Position numbers and translations under genes: made by a program. From Tetraselmis striata (Eukaryota; Chlorophyta; Chlorodendrophyceae; Chlorodendrales; Chlorodendraceae): 64,000 nt of DNA. Location of the stretch: positions 62,001-126,000 of the forward strand of contig VCJN01002233.1 of NCBI GenBank assembly GCA_006384855.1, written 5' to 3'. Shown here piece after piece: positions 53,535 through 63,309 of this stretch; within the stretch, counting starts at the first letter, position 1, and each line of letters begins with the position of its first letter. Under the pieces are notes generated by a model. It did no database searches. It was not told the DNA's origin and saw nothing but the letters and a program-made list of their open reading frames with translations.

Positions 53535-53628
53535 TCACCGCATCGTCGACGGCAAGGAGGCGGTGACCTTCCTGGTGCGCGTCAAGGAAAGCCTTGAGGA
53601 CATCCAGCGTCTGGTGCTGGACCTCTAA
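52089..53628 (+). pseudogene. sucB: 2-oxoglutarate dehydrogenase E2 (dihydrolipoyl succinyltransferase), frameshifted
   Basis: An E2 subunit of about 512 residues if read through. Two lipoyl domains are present, at about 2-77 (lysine in [11 protein letters not shown]) and 113-190 (lysine in [11 protein letters not shown]); most E2 proteins of this complex have one. An E3-binding domain (about 218-255) and the catalytic domain (from about 285, ending [15 protein letters not shown]) follow. The frame breaks at CCGG 53176-53179, where one extra base separates VPAVNAE from [16 protein letters not shown]. An intact E2 is expected with the intact sucA and lpd, so sequencing error is likely. Confidence 0.93.
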
Positions 53629-53662
53629 GGAACCTCAAGCCGGCGCGGAGGGGGCAGAACGC

Positions 53663-54277
53663 ATGGGAACGGAGTTTCTCATAGCCGCGCTGATCGTGGT
53701 GATGATCCCGGGGACCGGGGTCATCTACACGGTTGCGACCGGACTTGCGCGCGGGCGCGCGGGCGCCCTGGCCGCGGCCTTCGGCTGTACGCTGGGGATC
53801 GTTCCGGCGATCCTCGCGTCGGTCGCCGGGCTGGCCGCGCTGCTTCATGCGAGCGCTCTCGTGTTCCAGGCGTTGAAATACGCCGGCGTCGCCTATCTGC
53901 TCTGTCTGGCGTGGCAGACCCTGCGCGATACGGGGCCGCTGTTGCTGCGCGGGGCGGGTGACGTGCCGCCGGGCTGGGTCCGGATCGCCCGCACCGGATT
54001 TTTGATCAACATCCTGAACCCGAAGCTCTCGGTCTTCTTTCTGGCGTTTCTTCCCCAGTTCATCACGCCGGGAGCGGGGTCTGCGAGTCGACAGATGGTC
54101 GAGATGGGGGCCGCGTTCATGGCGATTACCTTCGCGGTCTTTTGCATTTATGGGCTGTCCGCGTCCGCGGTTGGCGCAAGGGTTTTGCGCAGTGCGCGGG
54201 CGATGGACTGGATCCGGCGCACGGTTGCCGTCGCATTTGCCGGTTTCGGCCTGCGTTTGGCCCTTTCGGAGCGTTAG
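53663..54277 (+). CDS. LysE/RhtB family amino-acid exporter
   Basis: A 204-residue membrane protein with about six helices. The LysE/RhtB hallmarks are the early [20 protein letters not shown], with [11 protein letters not shown] next, and [22 protein letters not shown] in the middle. Members export amino acids or homoserine lactones; the substrate here is unknown. It is inserted between sucB and lpd on the same strand, 34 bases after sucB, so it may be read with the TCA operon. Confidence 0.9.
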   Translation: MGTEFLIAALIVVMIPGTGVIYTVATGLARGRAGALAAAFGCTLGIVPAILASVAGLAALLHASALVFQALKYAGVAYLLCLAWQTLRDTGPLLLRGAGDVPPGWVRIARTGFLINILNPKLSVFFLAFLPQFITPGAGSASRQMVEMGAAFMAITFAVFCIYGLSASAVGARVLRSARAMDWIRRTVAVAFAGFGLRLALSER

Positions 54278-54443
54278 GGCCGGCGCCGGAATGGACACGA
54301 CGGAAAGCGGATCGCCGCCCCCGCGGCAGCCGCTTTCCTCACGCAGGGGCGGTCGCGGCGTGCAATGGCCCGATCGCGAAACACGATTTCCAGAAGGCCG
54401 GCCGCTAGACGCCGGTGTGCTGCGAACAAAGAGGCGATTTGCA

Positions 54444-55853
54444 ATGGCAGACTATGATCTTCTCGTCATCGGAACCGGTCCTGGCGGCTACGTATGCGCC
54501 ATCAAGGCGGCCCAGCTTGGCCTGAAGGTCGGCGTGGTCGAAAAGCGCGCCACCCATGGCGGCACCTGCCTCAACATCGGCTGCATCCCGTCCAAGGCGC
54601 TGCTCCACACCTCCGAACTCTTCGAGGAGGCCGGCCACAGCTTCGAGAACTTCGGCATCAAGGTCGGCAAGCCCAAGCTCGACCTCAAGGCGATGATGGC
54701 GCACAAGCAAAAGACCATCGACGGCAACGTTGGCGGCATCGACTACCTGTTCAAGAAGAACAAGATCACCGCCCATCACGGCATGGGGCGCATTCTCTCA
54801 GCCGGCCGCGTCGAGGTGAAGGCGGAGGATGGATCGACCACGATCCTCGAGGCCAAGTCGATCGTGATCGCGACCGGATCGGATGTCGCCCCGCTGCCGG
54901 GCGTCGAGATCGACGAAAAGCAGATCGTCTCCTCCACCGGCGCGCTGGAACTCGACAAGGTTCCGAACAAGCTTCTCGTCATCGGTGCCGGCGTCATCGG
55001 CCTTGAGCTTGGCTCGGTCTGGCGCCGCCTCGGATCCGAGGTGGTCGTGGTCGAATTCATGGACAAGATCCTCGGCCCGATGGACGCGGACGTTTCGAAG
55101 AATTTCCAGCGCATCCTGAAGAAGCAGGGCATGACCTTCCATCTGTCCTCCAAGGTCACCGCCGTGGAGAAGAAGGGCAAGCAGCTTGCCGTGACCGTCG
55201 AGCCGGCAGCCGGCGGCGAAGCAGCGGCCGAGACGCTGGAAGCCGACGTCGTGCTGGTCGCGATCGGCCGTCGTCCGGTCACCTCGGGCCTCGGGCTCGA
55301 CGAGGTCGGCGTTGCACTGGACGAGCGCGGCCGCGTCAAGACCGATGCCCACTACCAGACCAATGTTCCGGGCATTTACGCCATCGGCGACGTGATCGCC
55401 GGGCCGATGCTCGCGCATAAGGCCGAGGACGAGGGCGTGGCACTGGCGGAAATCCTGGCCGGCCAGGCCGGTCACGTGAACTACGGCGTGATCCCGGGCG
55501 TGGTCTACACCAGCCCCGAGGTCGCCGATGTCGGCAAGACGGAAGAGCAGCTGAAGGCGGAAGGCGTCGACTACAAGGTCGGCAAGTTCGCCTTCATGGC
55601 CAATGGCCGCGCCAAGGCGATGAACCACACAGAAGGCTTCGTGAAGGTTCTCGCCGACAAGGAAACCGACAAGGTGCTCGGCGTTCATATCATCGGGCAT
55701 GGCGCCGGCGAGATGATCCACGAGGCGGCGGTGCTGATGGAATTTGGCGGCTCCTCGGAGGATCTGGCGCGCACCTGCCATGCGCATCCGACCATGAGCG
55801 AAGCCGTGAAGGAAGCCGCCATGGCCGCCTTCGCCAAGCCGATCCACGCCTGA
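54444..55853 (+). CDS. lpd: Dihydrolipoyl dehydrogenase (E3)
   Basis: A 469-residue FAD enzyme that reoxidises lipoyl groups of the 2-oxoglutarate complex. The FAD motif [18 protein letters not shown], the redox disulfide [17 protein letters not shown] and the catalytic histidine in [14 protein letters not shown] are intact. Start at 54444 is chosen because [10 protein letters not shown] begins the fold; longer forms overlap the exporter gene. It ends the mdh-suc operon. Confidence 0.97.
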   Translation: MADYDLLVIGTGPGGYVCAIKAAQLGLKVGVVEKRATHGGTCLNIGCIPSKALLHTSELFEEAGHSFENFGIKVGKPKLDLKAMMAHKQKTIDGNVGGIDYLFKKNKITAHHGMGRILSAGRVEVKAEDGSTTILEAKSIVIATGSDVAPLPGVEIDEKQIVSSTGALELDKVPNKLLVIGAGVIGLELGSVWRRLGSEVVVVEFMDKILGPMDADVSKNFQRILKKQGMTFHLSSKVTAVEKKGKQLAVTVEPAAGGEAAAETLEADVVLVAIGRRPVTSGLGLDEVGVALDERGRVKTDAHYQTNVPGIYAIGDVIAGPMLAHKAEDEGVALAEILAGQAGHVNYGVIPGVVYTSPEVADVGKTEEQLKAEGVDYKVGKFAFMANGRAKAMNHTEGFVKVLADKETDKVLGVHIIGHGAGEMIHEAAVLMEFGGSSEDLARTCHAHPTMSEAVKEAAMAAFAKPIHA

Positions 55854-55908
55854 TCCAGCCGATCGCGCAACCGTCCGGCCGCGGCCGGCGGTTATCACTG
55901 GCTAATGA

Positions 55909-55942
55909 AAACGCCCGCCCTTCGCGAGAAGGGCGGGCGTTG
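55909..55942. terminator. Strong terminator after lpd
   Basis: AACGCCCGCCCTTC (55910-55923) and its exact complement (55928-55941) form a 14-base-pair stem with loop GCGA. Only two T follow on the plus strand and AAA precedes it. It lies between convergent genes and may serve both. Confidence 0.8.
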
Positions 55943-55973
55943 TCGTGTCGGGTCCGTGCGGTGAGACGCGCGG

Positions 55974-56213
55974 TCAATCCGCCGCTTTCTCGTCCTCAAG
56001 CAGGGGCGCTGCCTTTGCCTCGGCTTCGCCGGCTTTCACCAGGTCGTCACTGAGGTCGTTGGTGGCGATGGCATCCGTCTGCGGCATCTCCACGCTCGCG
56101 ACAGGCGACATCTTGGACTGTGCGCTCTTCATCCAGTTGCACTCCGCGATGGCGGGCGCAGTGGTGAAGGCGATCAGGGCGGCAGCACTCGTCAATCCGG
56201 TCAGAATACGCAT
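55974..56213 (-). CDS. Small secreted hypothetical protein
   Basis: A 79-residue protein with a clear signal peptide (about 1-23, ending TTAPAIAEC) and a mature part of only about 56 residues. It contains one cysteine near the new N terminus (ECNWMKSAQSKM) and an acidic, Ala-rich tail (LVKAGEAEAKAAPLLEDEKAAD). I recognise no family. The TAACGTTTACGT site lies about 95 bases upstream. The ATG at 56213 is the start of the signal sequence. Confidence 0.7.
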   Translation of the reverse strand: MRILTGLTSAAALIAFTTAPAIAECNWMKSAQSKMSPVASVEMPQTDAIATNDLSDDLVKAGEAEAKAAPLLEDEKAAD

Positions 56214-56306
56214 GGTGGTCTCCTCCGTTGGCGAGACGCGGCGGACGGCCGCGCACATCACGCGCCGTCCCCCAATGGCGGATTTGCCGGTCCGGCGGAT
56301 GACGCA

Positions 56307-56320
56307 ACGTAAACGTTAGC
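56307..56320 (-). promoter_or_regulatory. Copy of the GCTAACGTTTACGT motif
   Basis: On the minus strand GCTAACGTTTACGT repeats 14 bases of the site before sdhC (35566-35579). It lies 94 to 107 bases upstream of the small secreted protein gene, a normal place for an operator. Confidence 0.35.
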
Positions 56321-56369
56321 GCGGGTTTGCCGGCGAGACCAGTCATGCGCCGTTGAAGGCCAGCGGAGG

Positions 56370-56804
56370 TTATTCGCGCGAAAGAATGGCCGCGTGAAAG
56401 GAATCGGGTTCTCTCGGGTCATGCGGATCGATGGTAACCAGGGCCTCGATTCGGTTGCCCATGGAAATCACCTGGATCTCACGTGCCCCGAAAAACCCCG
56501 GAAACCGAGCGAAAAGCCGCCCGTTGGACGTGCGATACACTTCCGTCCACCCCCATTTGCAATCACGCGGGGAGCATTTTGTGAAGGCGCGCATTCGGGC
56601 GACCACGCGACCGCCTTCGCAATGGCTTTCGATCTCGATGCGGCGGATCTGTTGCGTTCTGGCGGAAGGATTGACCCAGTGGCCGGTCTCGGGAATGCGG
56701 CACGGATCCTGCGCCCGGGCACGCTCGGGAAGCATGCCTGCGCAGAACGCGAGCGCGAGGAACACCGCAGATGAAGCGCCGAAAAATGCACCGCCGACCG
56801 TCAT
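56370..56804 (-). CDS. Secreted hypothetical protein with WxN...CxxxDCxWG motif
   Basis: A 144-residue protein with a signal peptide (hydrophobic 5-24, cleavage near ARAQ). The mature region contains GHWVNPSARTQQIRRIEIE and KCSPRDCKWGWTEVY, a pattern I have seen in various secreted bacterial proteins of unknown role that start GxWxN and continue CxPxDCxWG. Probably a small disulfide-linked beta barrel. The preceding gene on the same strand is xerC, 67 bases upstream. Confidence 0.75.
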   Translation of the reverse strand: MTVGGAFFGASSAVFLALAFCAGMLPERARAQDPCRIPETGHWVNPSARTQQIRRIEIESHCEGGRVVARMRAFTKCSPRDCKWGWTEVYRTSNGRLFARFPGFFGAREIQVISMGNRIEALVTIDPHDPREPDSFHAAILSRE

Positions 56805-56871
56805 GAGCGGAGTCTGATCGTTTCGCGTGTCGACTGCAAGCGGAACCGTGTGCCGGCGCAGATCTTACCCG

Positions 56872-57840
56872 TCATCCGCGTGGCGGTCTGTCGCGCCCGC
56901 GCGGATGGGCCTTGTCGTAGCTTTCAAGCAGGCGGGCGGTATCCACCTGCGTGTAGATCTGGGTGCTCGACAGGCTGGCGTGGCCGAGAAGCTCCTGGAT
57001 CGTGCGCAGGTCGCCGCCGCCGGCGAGCAGATGGGTTGCAAAGGAATGGCGCAGCGCATGCGGTGTGGCGCTGTCGGGAAGACCGAGTGCGCTGCGCATG
57101 CGCGCCATCGCATATTGCACGACCCGCGGGCTCAGCGGCCCGCCGCGCGCGCCGAGAAACAGCGGTCCGTCGGCTTCCGGGACATAGGGGCAGGCGGCCA
57201 GATAGGCCTCGACGGCCTCGCTCACCACCGGCAGCAGCGGCACGATGCGTTCGCGTCCGCCCTTGCCGCGGATCAGGAGCGTTTGCGCGCCCTTGCGCGG
57301 GGCGGTGCGCCCCGTAAGCGACAGCGCTTCCGACAGGCGCAAGCCGCAGCCGTAGAGCAGGGTAAGCACGGCGGCATTTCGGGCCGCAATCCAGGGCTCC
57401 TCGTCCAAGCCGCTGTCGGCGTCGACCAGGGTCATGGCATCGCCGGCGGAGACGGGCTTGGGCAGGGACCGCGGCTGGCGCGGGGCCCGCACGGCGCCAG
57501 CGGCCGTGGCGTTGATCTCGCCGCGCCGTTCCAGGAATCCGAGGAAAGAGCGCAGCCCCGAAAGCCCGCGCGCCAGAGACCGGCTTTCAGCGCCCAAGCG
57601 CCGCCGCTCGGCCAGGAATCCGCGAAAGTCGAGAGGCTTCAGATCCGACAGGTCGGAAATGGCAGGCGGTGCGCCCAGATGATTGGTGAGAAAACGCAGG
57701 AACTGCCGCACATCGCGCTCATAGGCGATGAGGGTCTTGTCGGCCAGCCGCCGTTCGGAGCCCAGATGGTCGAGCCAGTCGTCCATCGCCGCGTTCACGT
57801 CGGGCCGGGCGGATACGAGGAGCGAATCGCCGTCGGTCAT
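56872..57840 (-). CDS. xerC: Tyrosine recombinase XerC
   Basis: A 322-residue site-specific recombinase that, with XerD, resolves chromosome dimers at dif. The N-terminal SAM-like core-binding domain spans about 1-115. The catalytic residues are visible in GCGLRLSEAL (Arg), IRGKGGRER (Lys), HALRHSFATHLL (His-x-x-Arg), LGHASLSSTQIYTQV (His and Tyr). The ATG at 57840 gives normal length. A location beside priA is usual for xerC in Alphaproteobacteria and supports XerC rather than a phage integrase. Confidence 0.92.
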   Translation of the reverse strand: MTDGDSLLVSARPDVNAAMDDWLDHLGSERRLADKTLIAYERDVRQFLRFLTNHLGAPPAISDLSDLKPLDFRGFLAERRRLGAESRSLARGLSGLRSFLGFLERRGEINATAAGAVRAPRQPRSLPKPVSAGDAMTLVDADSGLDEEPWIAARNAAVLTLLYGCGLRLSEALSLTGRTAPRKGAQTLLIRGKGGRERIVPLLPVVSEAVEAYLAACPYVPEADGPLFLGARGGPLSPRVVQYAMARMRSALGLPDSATPHALRHSFATHLLAGGGDLRTIQELLGHASLSSTQIYTQVDTARLLESYDKAHPRGRDRPPRG

Positions 57841-57905
57841 GACGCGAGGATAGCATGGCGGGCGGGCGGAGACGGTCTGTCCGCCCGCCGCCCCGAAACG
57901 GTTTT

Positions 57906-58559
57906 TTACAGAATGCTCTGGCCGGTCTTCGCCCAGTCGGCGAGGAATTGCTCCAGGCCCTTGTCGGTCAGCGGGTGCTTGACCAGGCCCTTGAGCACGG
58001 CCGGCGGGACGGTTGCGACATCTGCACCGACCAGCGCGCATTCCCTGACGTGATTGGCGGTGCGGATCGAGGCGGCGAGGATTTCCGTCTCGAAACCGTA
58101 GTTGTCATAGATGATGCGCATCTCGCGGATCAGGTCCATGCCGTCGATGTTGATATCGTCGAGACGGCCGATGAAGGGCGAGATGAAGGTCGCGCCGGCC
58201 TTGGCGGCGAGCAGGGCCTGGTTGGCCGAAAAGCACAGCGTGACATTGACCATATGGCCTTCGCCGGTGAGCGTGCGGCAGGCCTTCAGGCCGTCGAGCG
58301 TCAGCGGCAGCTTGATGGCGGTGTTGTCGGCGATCCCGGCAAGCGCCCGGCCTTCCGCGATCATCGCGTCCGCCTCGGTTGCCGTCACCTCGGCGGAGAC
58401 GGGGCCCTCGACAAGGTCGCAGATCTCGGTGATGACATCCTTCATCGGCCGGCCGGACTTGAGGATGAGCGACGGATTGGTGGTGACGCCATCGAGCAGC
58501 CCGGTGGCCGCAAGCTCCTTGATCTCTCCGGTATCGGCGGTATCGACGAAAAACTTCAT
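57906..58559 (-). CDS. Transaldolase / fructose-6-phosphate aldolase
   Basis: A 217-residue small transaldolase (TalC/FSA type). It starts [16 protein letters not shown], has the Schiff-base lysine in AIKLPLT near residue 85, and continues with [30 protein letters not shown]. Enzymes of this size either act in the pentose phosphate pathway or cleave fructose 6-phosphate; sequence alone does not tell. It lies 65 bases upstream of xerC on the same strand and is divergent from priA. Confidence 0.95.
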   Translation of the reverse strand: MKFFVDTADTGEIKELAATGLLDGVTTNPSLILKSGRPMKDVITEICDLVEGPVSAEVTATEADAMIAEGRALAGIADNTAIKLPLTLDGLKACRTLTGEGHMVNVTLCFSANQALLAAKAGATFISPFIGRLDDINIDGMDLIREMRIIYDNYGFETEILAASIRTANHVRECALVGADVATVPPAVLKGLVKHPLTDKGLEQFLADWAKTGQSIL

Positions 58560-58708
58560 GGCGGCGCGTGCTCCTGACGTGTTCGGACGCGGGTCCGGAA
58601 TTGATGCGATCGTGCGTTTCCATACCCTAGGATAGCCTGCAACGACAGCCCCGATTCGCCCGCGCGGCCGCACCCGCGCGGCGCCGCCTCAGCAGCCTGC
58701 AAGGATCC

Positions 58709-60946
58709 ATGACCGAAAATCCGCCCCCCCGAAGCGCCGTGCAAGACCTGTTCGGGTCCGATCCGCTGGTGGTGGCGCGCGTGCTGCTGCCGGTCGCGAT
58801 CGGAATGGCCTACAGCTACCGGGTTCCGCCGGGGATGAGCGTGGAGCCCGGCGCGATCGTGCGCGTGCCGCTTGGCCCCCGCGAGGTGATCGGCGCCGTC
58901 TGGGAGATCGTCGGCGGCGAGGCGGCCGCCGAAATTCCGGCCGCCCGGTTGAAGGATATCCTGCATCACTACGACCAGGCCCCGCCGCTTGGACCCGACC
59001 TGCGGGCCCTGGTCGAATGGGTTGCCAACTGGACCTTGGCAACGCCCGGCATGGTTTTGCGCATGGTGCTGCGCTCGCCGGAGGCGCTGGACCCCGAACC
59101 GCCGGTCGCCGGCGTGCGGCTTGCGGCCGGAGAGGCGCCGCCCGACCGGTTGACGCCCGCGCGCAAGCGGGTGCTGGAGATGGTGGCCGACGGCATGGCC
59201 TGGTCGAAGAGCGGCCTGTCCCATGCCGCGGGCGTCAGCGCCTCGGTGATCGACGGGCTTCTGGCGCATGGCACTTTGGAGGTTATCTCCATGCCCGCCG
59301 TTCCCCCGGCGCCGCGTCCGGATCCGGACTTCGGTCCGCCGGTGCTGACGCCGATGCAGGGCAGGGCGGCGGAGACCCTGGTCGACAGCATTGGCAAGGG
59401 CTTCCAGACGTTCCTTCTCGACGGCGTCACCGGCTCCGGCAAGACCGAGGTCTATCTGGAGGCGGTTGCCGAGGCCTTGCGCCAGGGACGGCAGGCGCTG
59501 GTGCTGATCCCGGAAATTGCGCTGACCAGTGCGTTCCTGGAGCGATTCGAGCGGCGGTTCGCCGTGCGCCCGGCGGAGTGGCATTCCGAAATCACGCCGA
59601 AGCAGCGCGCCCGCGTCTGGCGCGGGGTGGCTGACGGCGCGGTTCGCGTCGTCGTCGGCGCGCGGTCCGCGCTTTTCCTGCCCTTCGCCGAACTCGGACT
59701 GATCGTCGTCGATGAGGAGCACGACGGCGCCTACAAGCAGGACGACCGCGTGCCCTACAATGCACGCGACATGGCAGTGGTCCGCGGGCACATCTCCCGG
59801 TTCCCGGTCGTCCTTGCCTCGGCAACGCCCTCGGTGGAAAGCCAGGTCAACGCGCTGTCGGGGCGGTATAGGAAGCTCGAGCTGCCCGAGCGGGCGAGCG
59901 GCGCGCCCCTGCCGGAGATCGCGATTGTCGATCTGCGCATCGACAGGCCCGAGCGCGGGCAATGGCTGTCGCCGCCGCTGCGCACCGCGATCGCCAAGAC
60001 TTTGGCCGGCGGCGGGCAGTCGCTGCTGTTCCTGAACCGGCGCGGCTACGCCCCGCTCACCCTGTGTCGCTCCTGCGGGCACCGGTTCCAGTGCCCGAAC
60101 TGCACGGCCTGGCTGGTGGAGCACCGTTTCCGCCAGCAACTGGCCTGCCACCATTGCGGCCACACGGAACCGACTCCCGATCATTGCCCGGCCTGCGGAG
60201 ACACCCAGTCGCTGGTCGCCTGCGGACCCGGCGTCGAGCGCATCGCCGAGGAAGCGGCCGAGACCTTTCCCGATGCGCGGGTGCTGGTGCTGTCGTCGGA
60301 CATTCAGGGTGGTCCCGACCGGCTGCGCCGCGAGATGCGGGTGATCGAGGAGGGCGGGGCCGATATCGTGGTCGGCACCCAGCTGGTCGCCAAGGGCCAC
60401 AATTTTCCGCTGATGCGGCTGGTCGGCGTCGTCGATGCCGATCTCGGGCTGGCGAACGGCGACCCTCGCGCGGCGGAGCGCACCTATCAGCTTTTGGCTC
60501 AGGTCACGGGCCGTGCCGGCCGCATTGGTGGGGGCGGGCGCGGGTTTCTGCAGACCCACGCCCCGGACCATCCGGTGATCAAGGCGCTGGCCTCCGGCGA
60601 TGGCGCCGCCTTCTACGAGGCGGAGATCGCTGCCAGACGGGCCGCCGGCCTGCCGCCGTTCGGGCGCCTTGCGGGGCTGATCGTTTCGGGACCGGACAAG
60701 GCGGCGGCCCACGCCCACGCCCGGGCGCTCGCCCGCGCCGCGCCCGCCGATCCGGCGTTGACCGTGCTCGGTCCGGCCGAGGCCGCGCTCGCGCTGGTGC
60801 GCGGCCGGCACCGGTTCCGGCTGCTCGTCATGGCGTCGCGGGCCACCGATCTGCAGGGCTTGCTGCGAAGCTGGCTTGCCAAGGCCCCGAAAGCCCGCGG
60901 CGGCCTGCGCGTTCAGGTCGATATCGACCCGCAAAGTTTCTGGTGA
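58709..60946 (+). CDS. priA: Primosomal protein N' (PriA helicase)
   Basis: A 745-residue helicase that restarts collapsed replication forks. The N-terminal DNA-binding domain fills about 1-110. Walker A is DGVTGSGKTEVYLEA near 239, and the Walker B VVDEEHDGAYKQ near 335. Zinc cysteines lie in CRSCGHRFQCPNC and CHHCGHTEPTPDHCPACG (about 453-500). Motif V and VI residues (VVGTQLVAKGHNF, GRAGRIG) are intact. The gene lies divergent from the transaldolase gene and upstream of the ATP synthase operon. Confidence 0.97.
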   Translation: MTENPPPRSAVQDLFGSDPLVVARVLLPVAIGMAYSYRVPPGMSVEPGAIVRVPLGPREVIGAVWEIVGGEAAAEIPAARLKDILHHYDQAPPLGPDLRALVEWVANWTLATPGMVLRMVLRSPEALDPEPPVAGVRLAAGEAPPDRLTPARKRVLEMVADGMAWSKSGLSHAAGVSASVIDGLLAHGTLEVISMPAVPPAPRPDPDFGPPVLTPMQGRAAETLVDSIGKGFQTFLLDGVTGSGKTEVYLEAVAEALRQGRQALVLIPEIALTSAFLERFERRFAVRPAEWHSEITPKQRARVWRGVADGAVRVVVGARSALFLPFAELGLIVVDEEHDGAYKQDDRVPYNARDMAVVRGHISRFPVVLASATPSVESQVNALSGRYRKLELPERASGAPLPEIAIVDLRIDRPERGQWLSPPLRTAIAKTLAGGGQSLLFLNRRGYAPLTLCRSCGHRFQCPNCTAWLVEHRFRQQLACHHCGHTEPTPDHCPACGDTQSLVACGPGVERIAEEAAETFPDARVLVLSSDIQGGPDRLRREMRVIEEGGADIVVGTQLVAKGHNFPLMRLVGVVDADLGLANGDPRAAERTYQLLAQVTGRAGRIGGGGRGFLQTHAPDHPVIKALASGDGAAFYEAEIAARRAAGLPPFGRLAGLIVSGPDKAAAHAHARALARAAPADPALTVLGPAEAALALVRGRHRFRLLVMASRATDLQGLLRSWLAKAPKARGGLRVQVDIDPQSFW

Positions 60947-61071
60947 CGGGTGCGCGGCAAGGCGCCTCTTTGTCCCCTTTAGACCTTTTTCCGGACGGTT
61001 TCCGCCATTTGGGCCCTGTGGCTATGTTGCACCCTTCAAAGCCCTGTGGTAATCGGAGCGCGGCTTTGGGG

Positions 61072-61100
61072 AACCGGCCGGACCGCTGGTCCGCCGGTTT
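61072..61100 (+). terminator. Hairpin between priA and atpH
   Basis: AACCGG-CC-GGACC pairs with GGTCC-G-CCGGTT around a three-base loop, followed by TTTCTC. It is a weak terminator for priA or part of the atp leader. The remaining spacer (60947-61184) shows no gene, and I could not place a clear promoter for the atp operon. Confidence 0.5.
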
Positions 61101-61184
61101 CTCGAAATGTTAAGTTTTCCCAACGCCTTGCAATCAGCCTAGCTGAGAGCTCCGGCCTAACCCGCCTCAGAGAGCACGGACCCT

Positions 61185-61745
61185 GTGACCGACAACGTAT
61201 CTCTCATATCAGGTGTGGCTTCCCGTTATGCGACGGCGCTGCTCGACTTGTCAGAGGAGCAGGGCTCCGTGGCGGAGGTCGAGAAAGCCCTTGCCGGTTT
61301 CGAGAAGCTGCTTCAGGACAGCGACGATCTTCGTCGTCTGGTCCATAGCCCGGTGTTTTCCGCCGACGACCAGCTGCGGGCGCTCACCGCCGTTCTCGAC
61401 AAGGCCGGCGTGACCGGCCTTGCGGCGAGCTTCCTGAAGCTTGCCGCCAAGAACCGCAGGCTGTTCGCGGTTCCGGGAATGATCGACGCGTTCCGTGCCG
61501 AAGTGGCGCGGCGCCGCGGCGAGGTGTCGGCGGACGTGGTGTCGGCGAATGCCTTGTCAGAGGCGCAGCTTTCCTCGCTGAAAGAGGCGCTCAACGCTGC
61601 GACCGGCAAGGTCGTGACTATCTCCGCGAAGGTTGATCCTGCGCTGATCGGTGGCCTTGTCGTCAAGGTCGGCAGCCGCATGATCGACACTTCGCTCAAG
61701 ACGAAACTCAATTCCCTCAAGTTCGCGATGAAAGAGGTCGGCTGA
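61185..61745 (+). CDS. atpH: ATP synthase F1 subunit delta
   Basis: A 186-residue stator subunit that links F1 to the b subunits. It begins with GTG ([22 protein letters not shown]) and ends with [28 protein letters not shown], the family signature. In Alphaproteobacteria the F1 genes form a separate operon from the F0 genes, and this is its first gene. Its stop overlaps the atpA start by one base (TGATG). Confidence 0.97.
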   Translation: MTDNVSLISGVASRYATALLDLSEEQGSVAEVEKALAGFEKLLQDSDDLRRLVHSPVFSADDQLRALTAVLDKAGVTGLAASFLKLAAKNRRLFAVPGMIDAFRAEVARRRGEVSADVVSANALSEAQLSSLKEALNAATGKVVTISAKVDPALIGGLVVKVGSRMIDTSLKTKLNSLKFAMKEVG

Positions 61746-63274
61746 TGGATATTCGGGCAGCGGAAATCTCCGCCATCCTCAAGGACCAGATCAAGAACTT
61801 CGGCCAGGAAGCCGAAGTCTCCGAGGTCGGTCAGGTGCTTTCCGTGGGTGATGGTATCGCTCGTGTCTATGGCCTCGACAATGTCCAGGCCGGCGAGATG
61901 GTCGAGTTCCCCGGCGGCATCAAGGGTATGGCGCTCAATCTGGAAACCGACAATGTCGGTGTGGTGCTCTTCGGCTCCGACCGCAGCATTTCGGAAGGCG
62001 ACACGGTCAAGCGGACCGGCGCCATCGTCGAGGTTCCGGTCGGCAAGGGTCTTCTCGGTCGCGTTGTCGATCCGCTCGGCAACCCGCTCGACGGCAAGGG
62101 GCCGATCGAAGGCACCGAAATGCGCCGCGTCGACGTCAAGGCGCCGGGCATCCTGCCGCGCAAGTCGGTGCATGAGCCGATGTCGACCGGTCTCAAGGCG
62201 ATCGACGCCCTGATCCCGATCGGTCGCGGACAGCGCGAGCTGGTCATCGGTGACCGCCAGACCGGCAAGACCGCGATCCTTCTCGACACGTTCCTCAACC
62301 AGAAGCCGCTTCATGCGTCCGACGACGAGAACGTCAAGCTCTACTGCATCTATGTTGCGGTCGGACAGAAGCGCTCCACCGTTGCGCAGTTCGTGAAGCA
62401 GCTGGAAGAGTCCGGTGCGCTCGAGTACTCCGTGATCGTGGCCGCCACGGCCTCCGATCCGGCGCCGCTCCAGTTCCTCGCACCGTTCTCCGGCACCGCC
62501 ATCGGCGAGTATTTCCGCGACAACGGCATGCACGCCGTGATCGCCTATGACGATCTGTCCAAGCAGGCCGTTGCCTATCGCCAGATGTCCCTGCTGCTGC
62601 GTCGTCCGCCGGGACGTGAAGCCTATCCGGGCGACGTGTTCTACCTGCACTCGCGTCTGCTCGAGCGGTCCGCGAAGCTGAACGAGGCCAACGGGTCCGG
62701 TTCGCTGACGGCGCTCCCGGTCATCGAAACCCAGGGCAACGACGTCTCCGCCTTCATTCCGACCAACGTGATCTCGATCACCGACGGCCAGATCTTCCTC
62801 GAGACCGACCTGTTCTTCCAGGGTGTGCGCCCGGCCGTGAACGTCGGCCTCTCGGTGTCGCGCGTCGGCTCCTCGGCCCAGATCAAGGCGATGAAGCAGG
62901 TTGCCGGCAAGATCAAGGGTGAGCTCGCGCAGTACCGCGAAATGGCGGCCTTCGCGCAGTTCGGTTCCGACCTCGACGCCACGACCCAGCGCCTGCTGAA
63001 CCGCGGTGCGCGTCTGACCGAGCTTCTCAAGCAGGGCCAGTTCCAGCCGCTGAAGACCCAGGAGCAGGTCGCCGTGATCTACGCCGGCGTCAACGGCTAC
63101 CTGGACAAGATCCCGGTCGACCGGGTCGGCGACTACGAGGAAGGGCTTCTGCTCAACCTGCGTGGCGAACATGCCGATCTCCTGGATGCGATCTGGGAGA
63201 AGAAGGCGCTCGACGACGAACTCGAGGGTCGCCTCAAGGCAGTGGTCGAAGCCTTCACCAAGAACTTCGCCTGA
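61745..63274 (+). CDS. atpA: ATP synthase F1 subunit alpha
   Basis: A 509-residue nucleotide-binding subunit. The Walker A motif is [14 protein letters not shown] near residue 170. The conserved DELREGY-like region is replaced by the alpha-type [41 protein letters not shown]. The arginine-finger segment [15 protein letters not shown] is present. Normal length and translationally coupled to atpH. Confidence 0.99.
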   Translation: MDIRAAEISAILKDQIKNFGQEAEVSEVGQVLSVGDGIARVYGLDNVQAGEMVEFPGGIKGMALNLETDNVGVVLFGSDRSISEGDTVKRTGAIVEVPVGKGLLGRVVDPLGNPLDGKGPIEGTEMRRVDVKAPGILPRKSVHEPMSTGLKAIDALIPIGRGQRELVIGDRQTGKTAILLDTFLNQKPLHASDDENVKLYCIYVAVGQKRSTVAQFVKQLEESGALEYSVIVAATASDPAPLQFLAPFSGTAIGEYFRDNGMHAVIAYDDLSKQAVAYRQMSLLLRRPPGREAYPGDVFYLHSRLLERSAKLNEANGSGSLTALPVIETQGNDVSAFIPTNVISITDGQIFLETDLFFQGVRPAVNVGLSVSRVGSSAQIKAMKQVAGKIKGELAQYREMAAFAQFGSDLDATTQRLLNRGARLTELLKQGQFQPLKTQEQVAVIYAGVNGYLDKIPVDRVGDYEEGLLLNLRGEHADLLDAIWEKKALDDELEGRLKAVVEAFTKNFA

Positions 63275-63309
63275 CGCGTGATTGACGGCATCCAGGACAA
63301 GGGGCGGCC

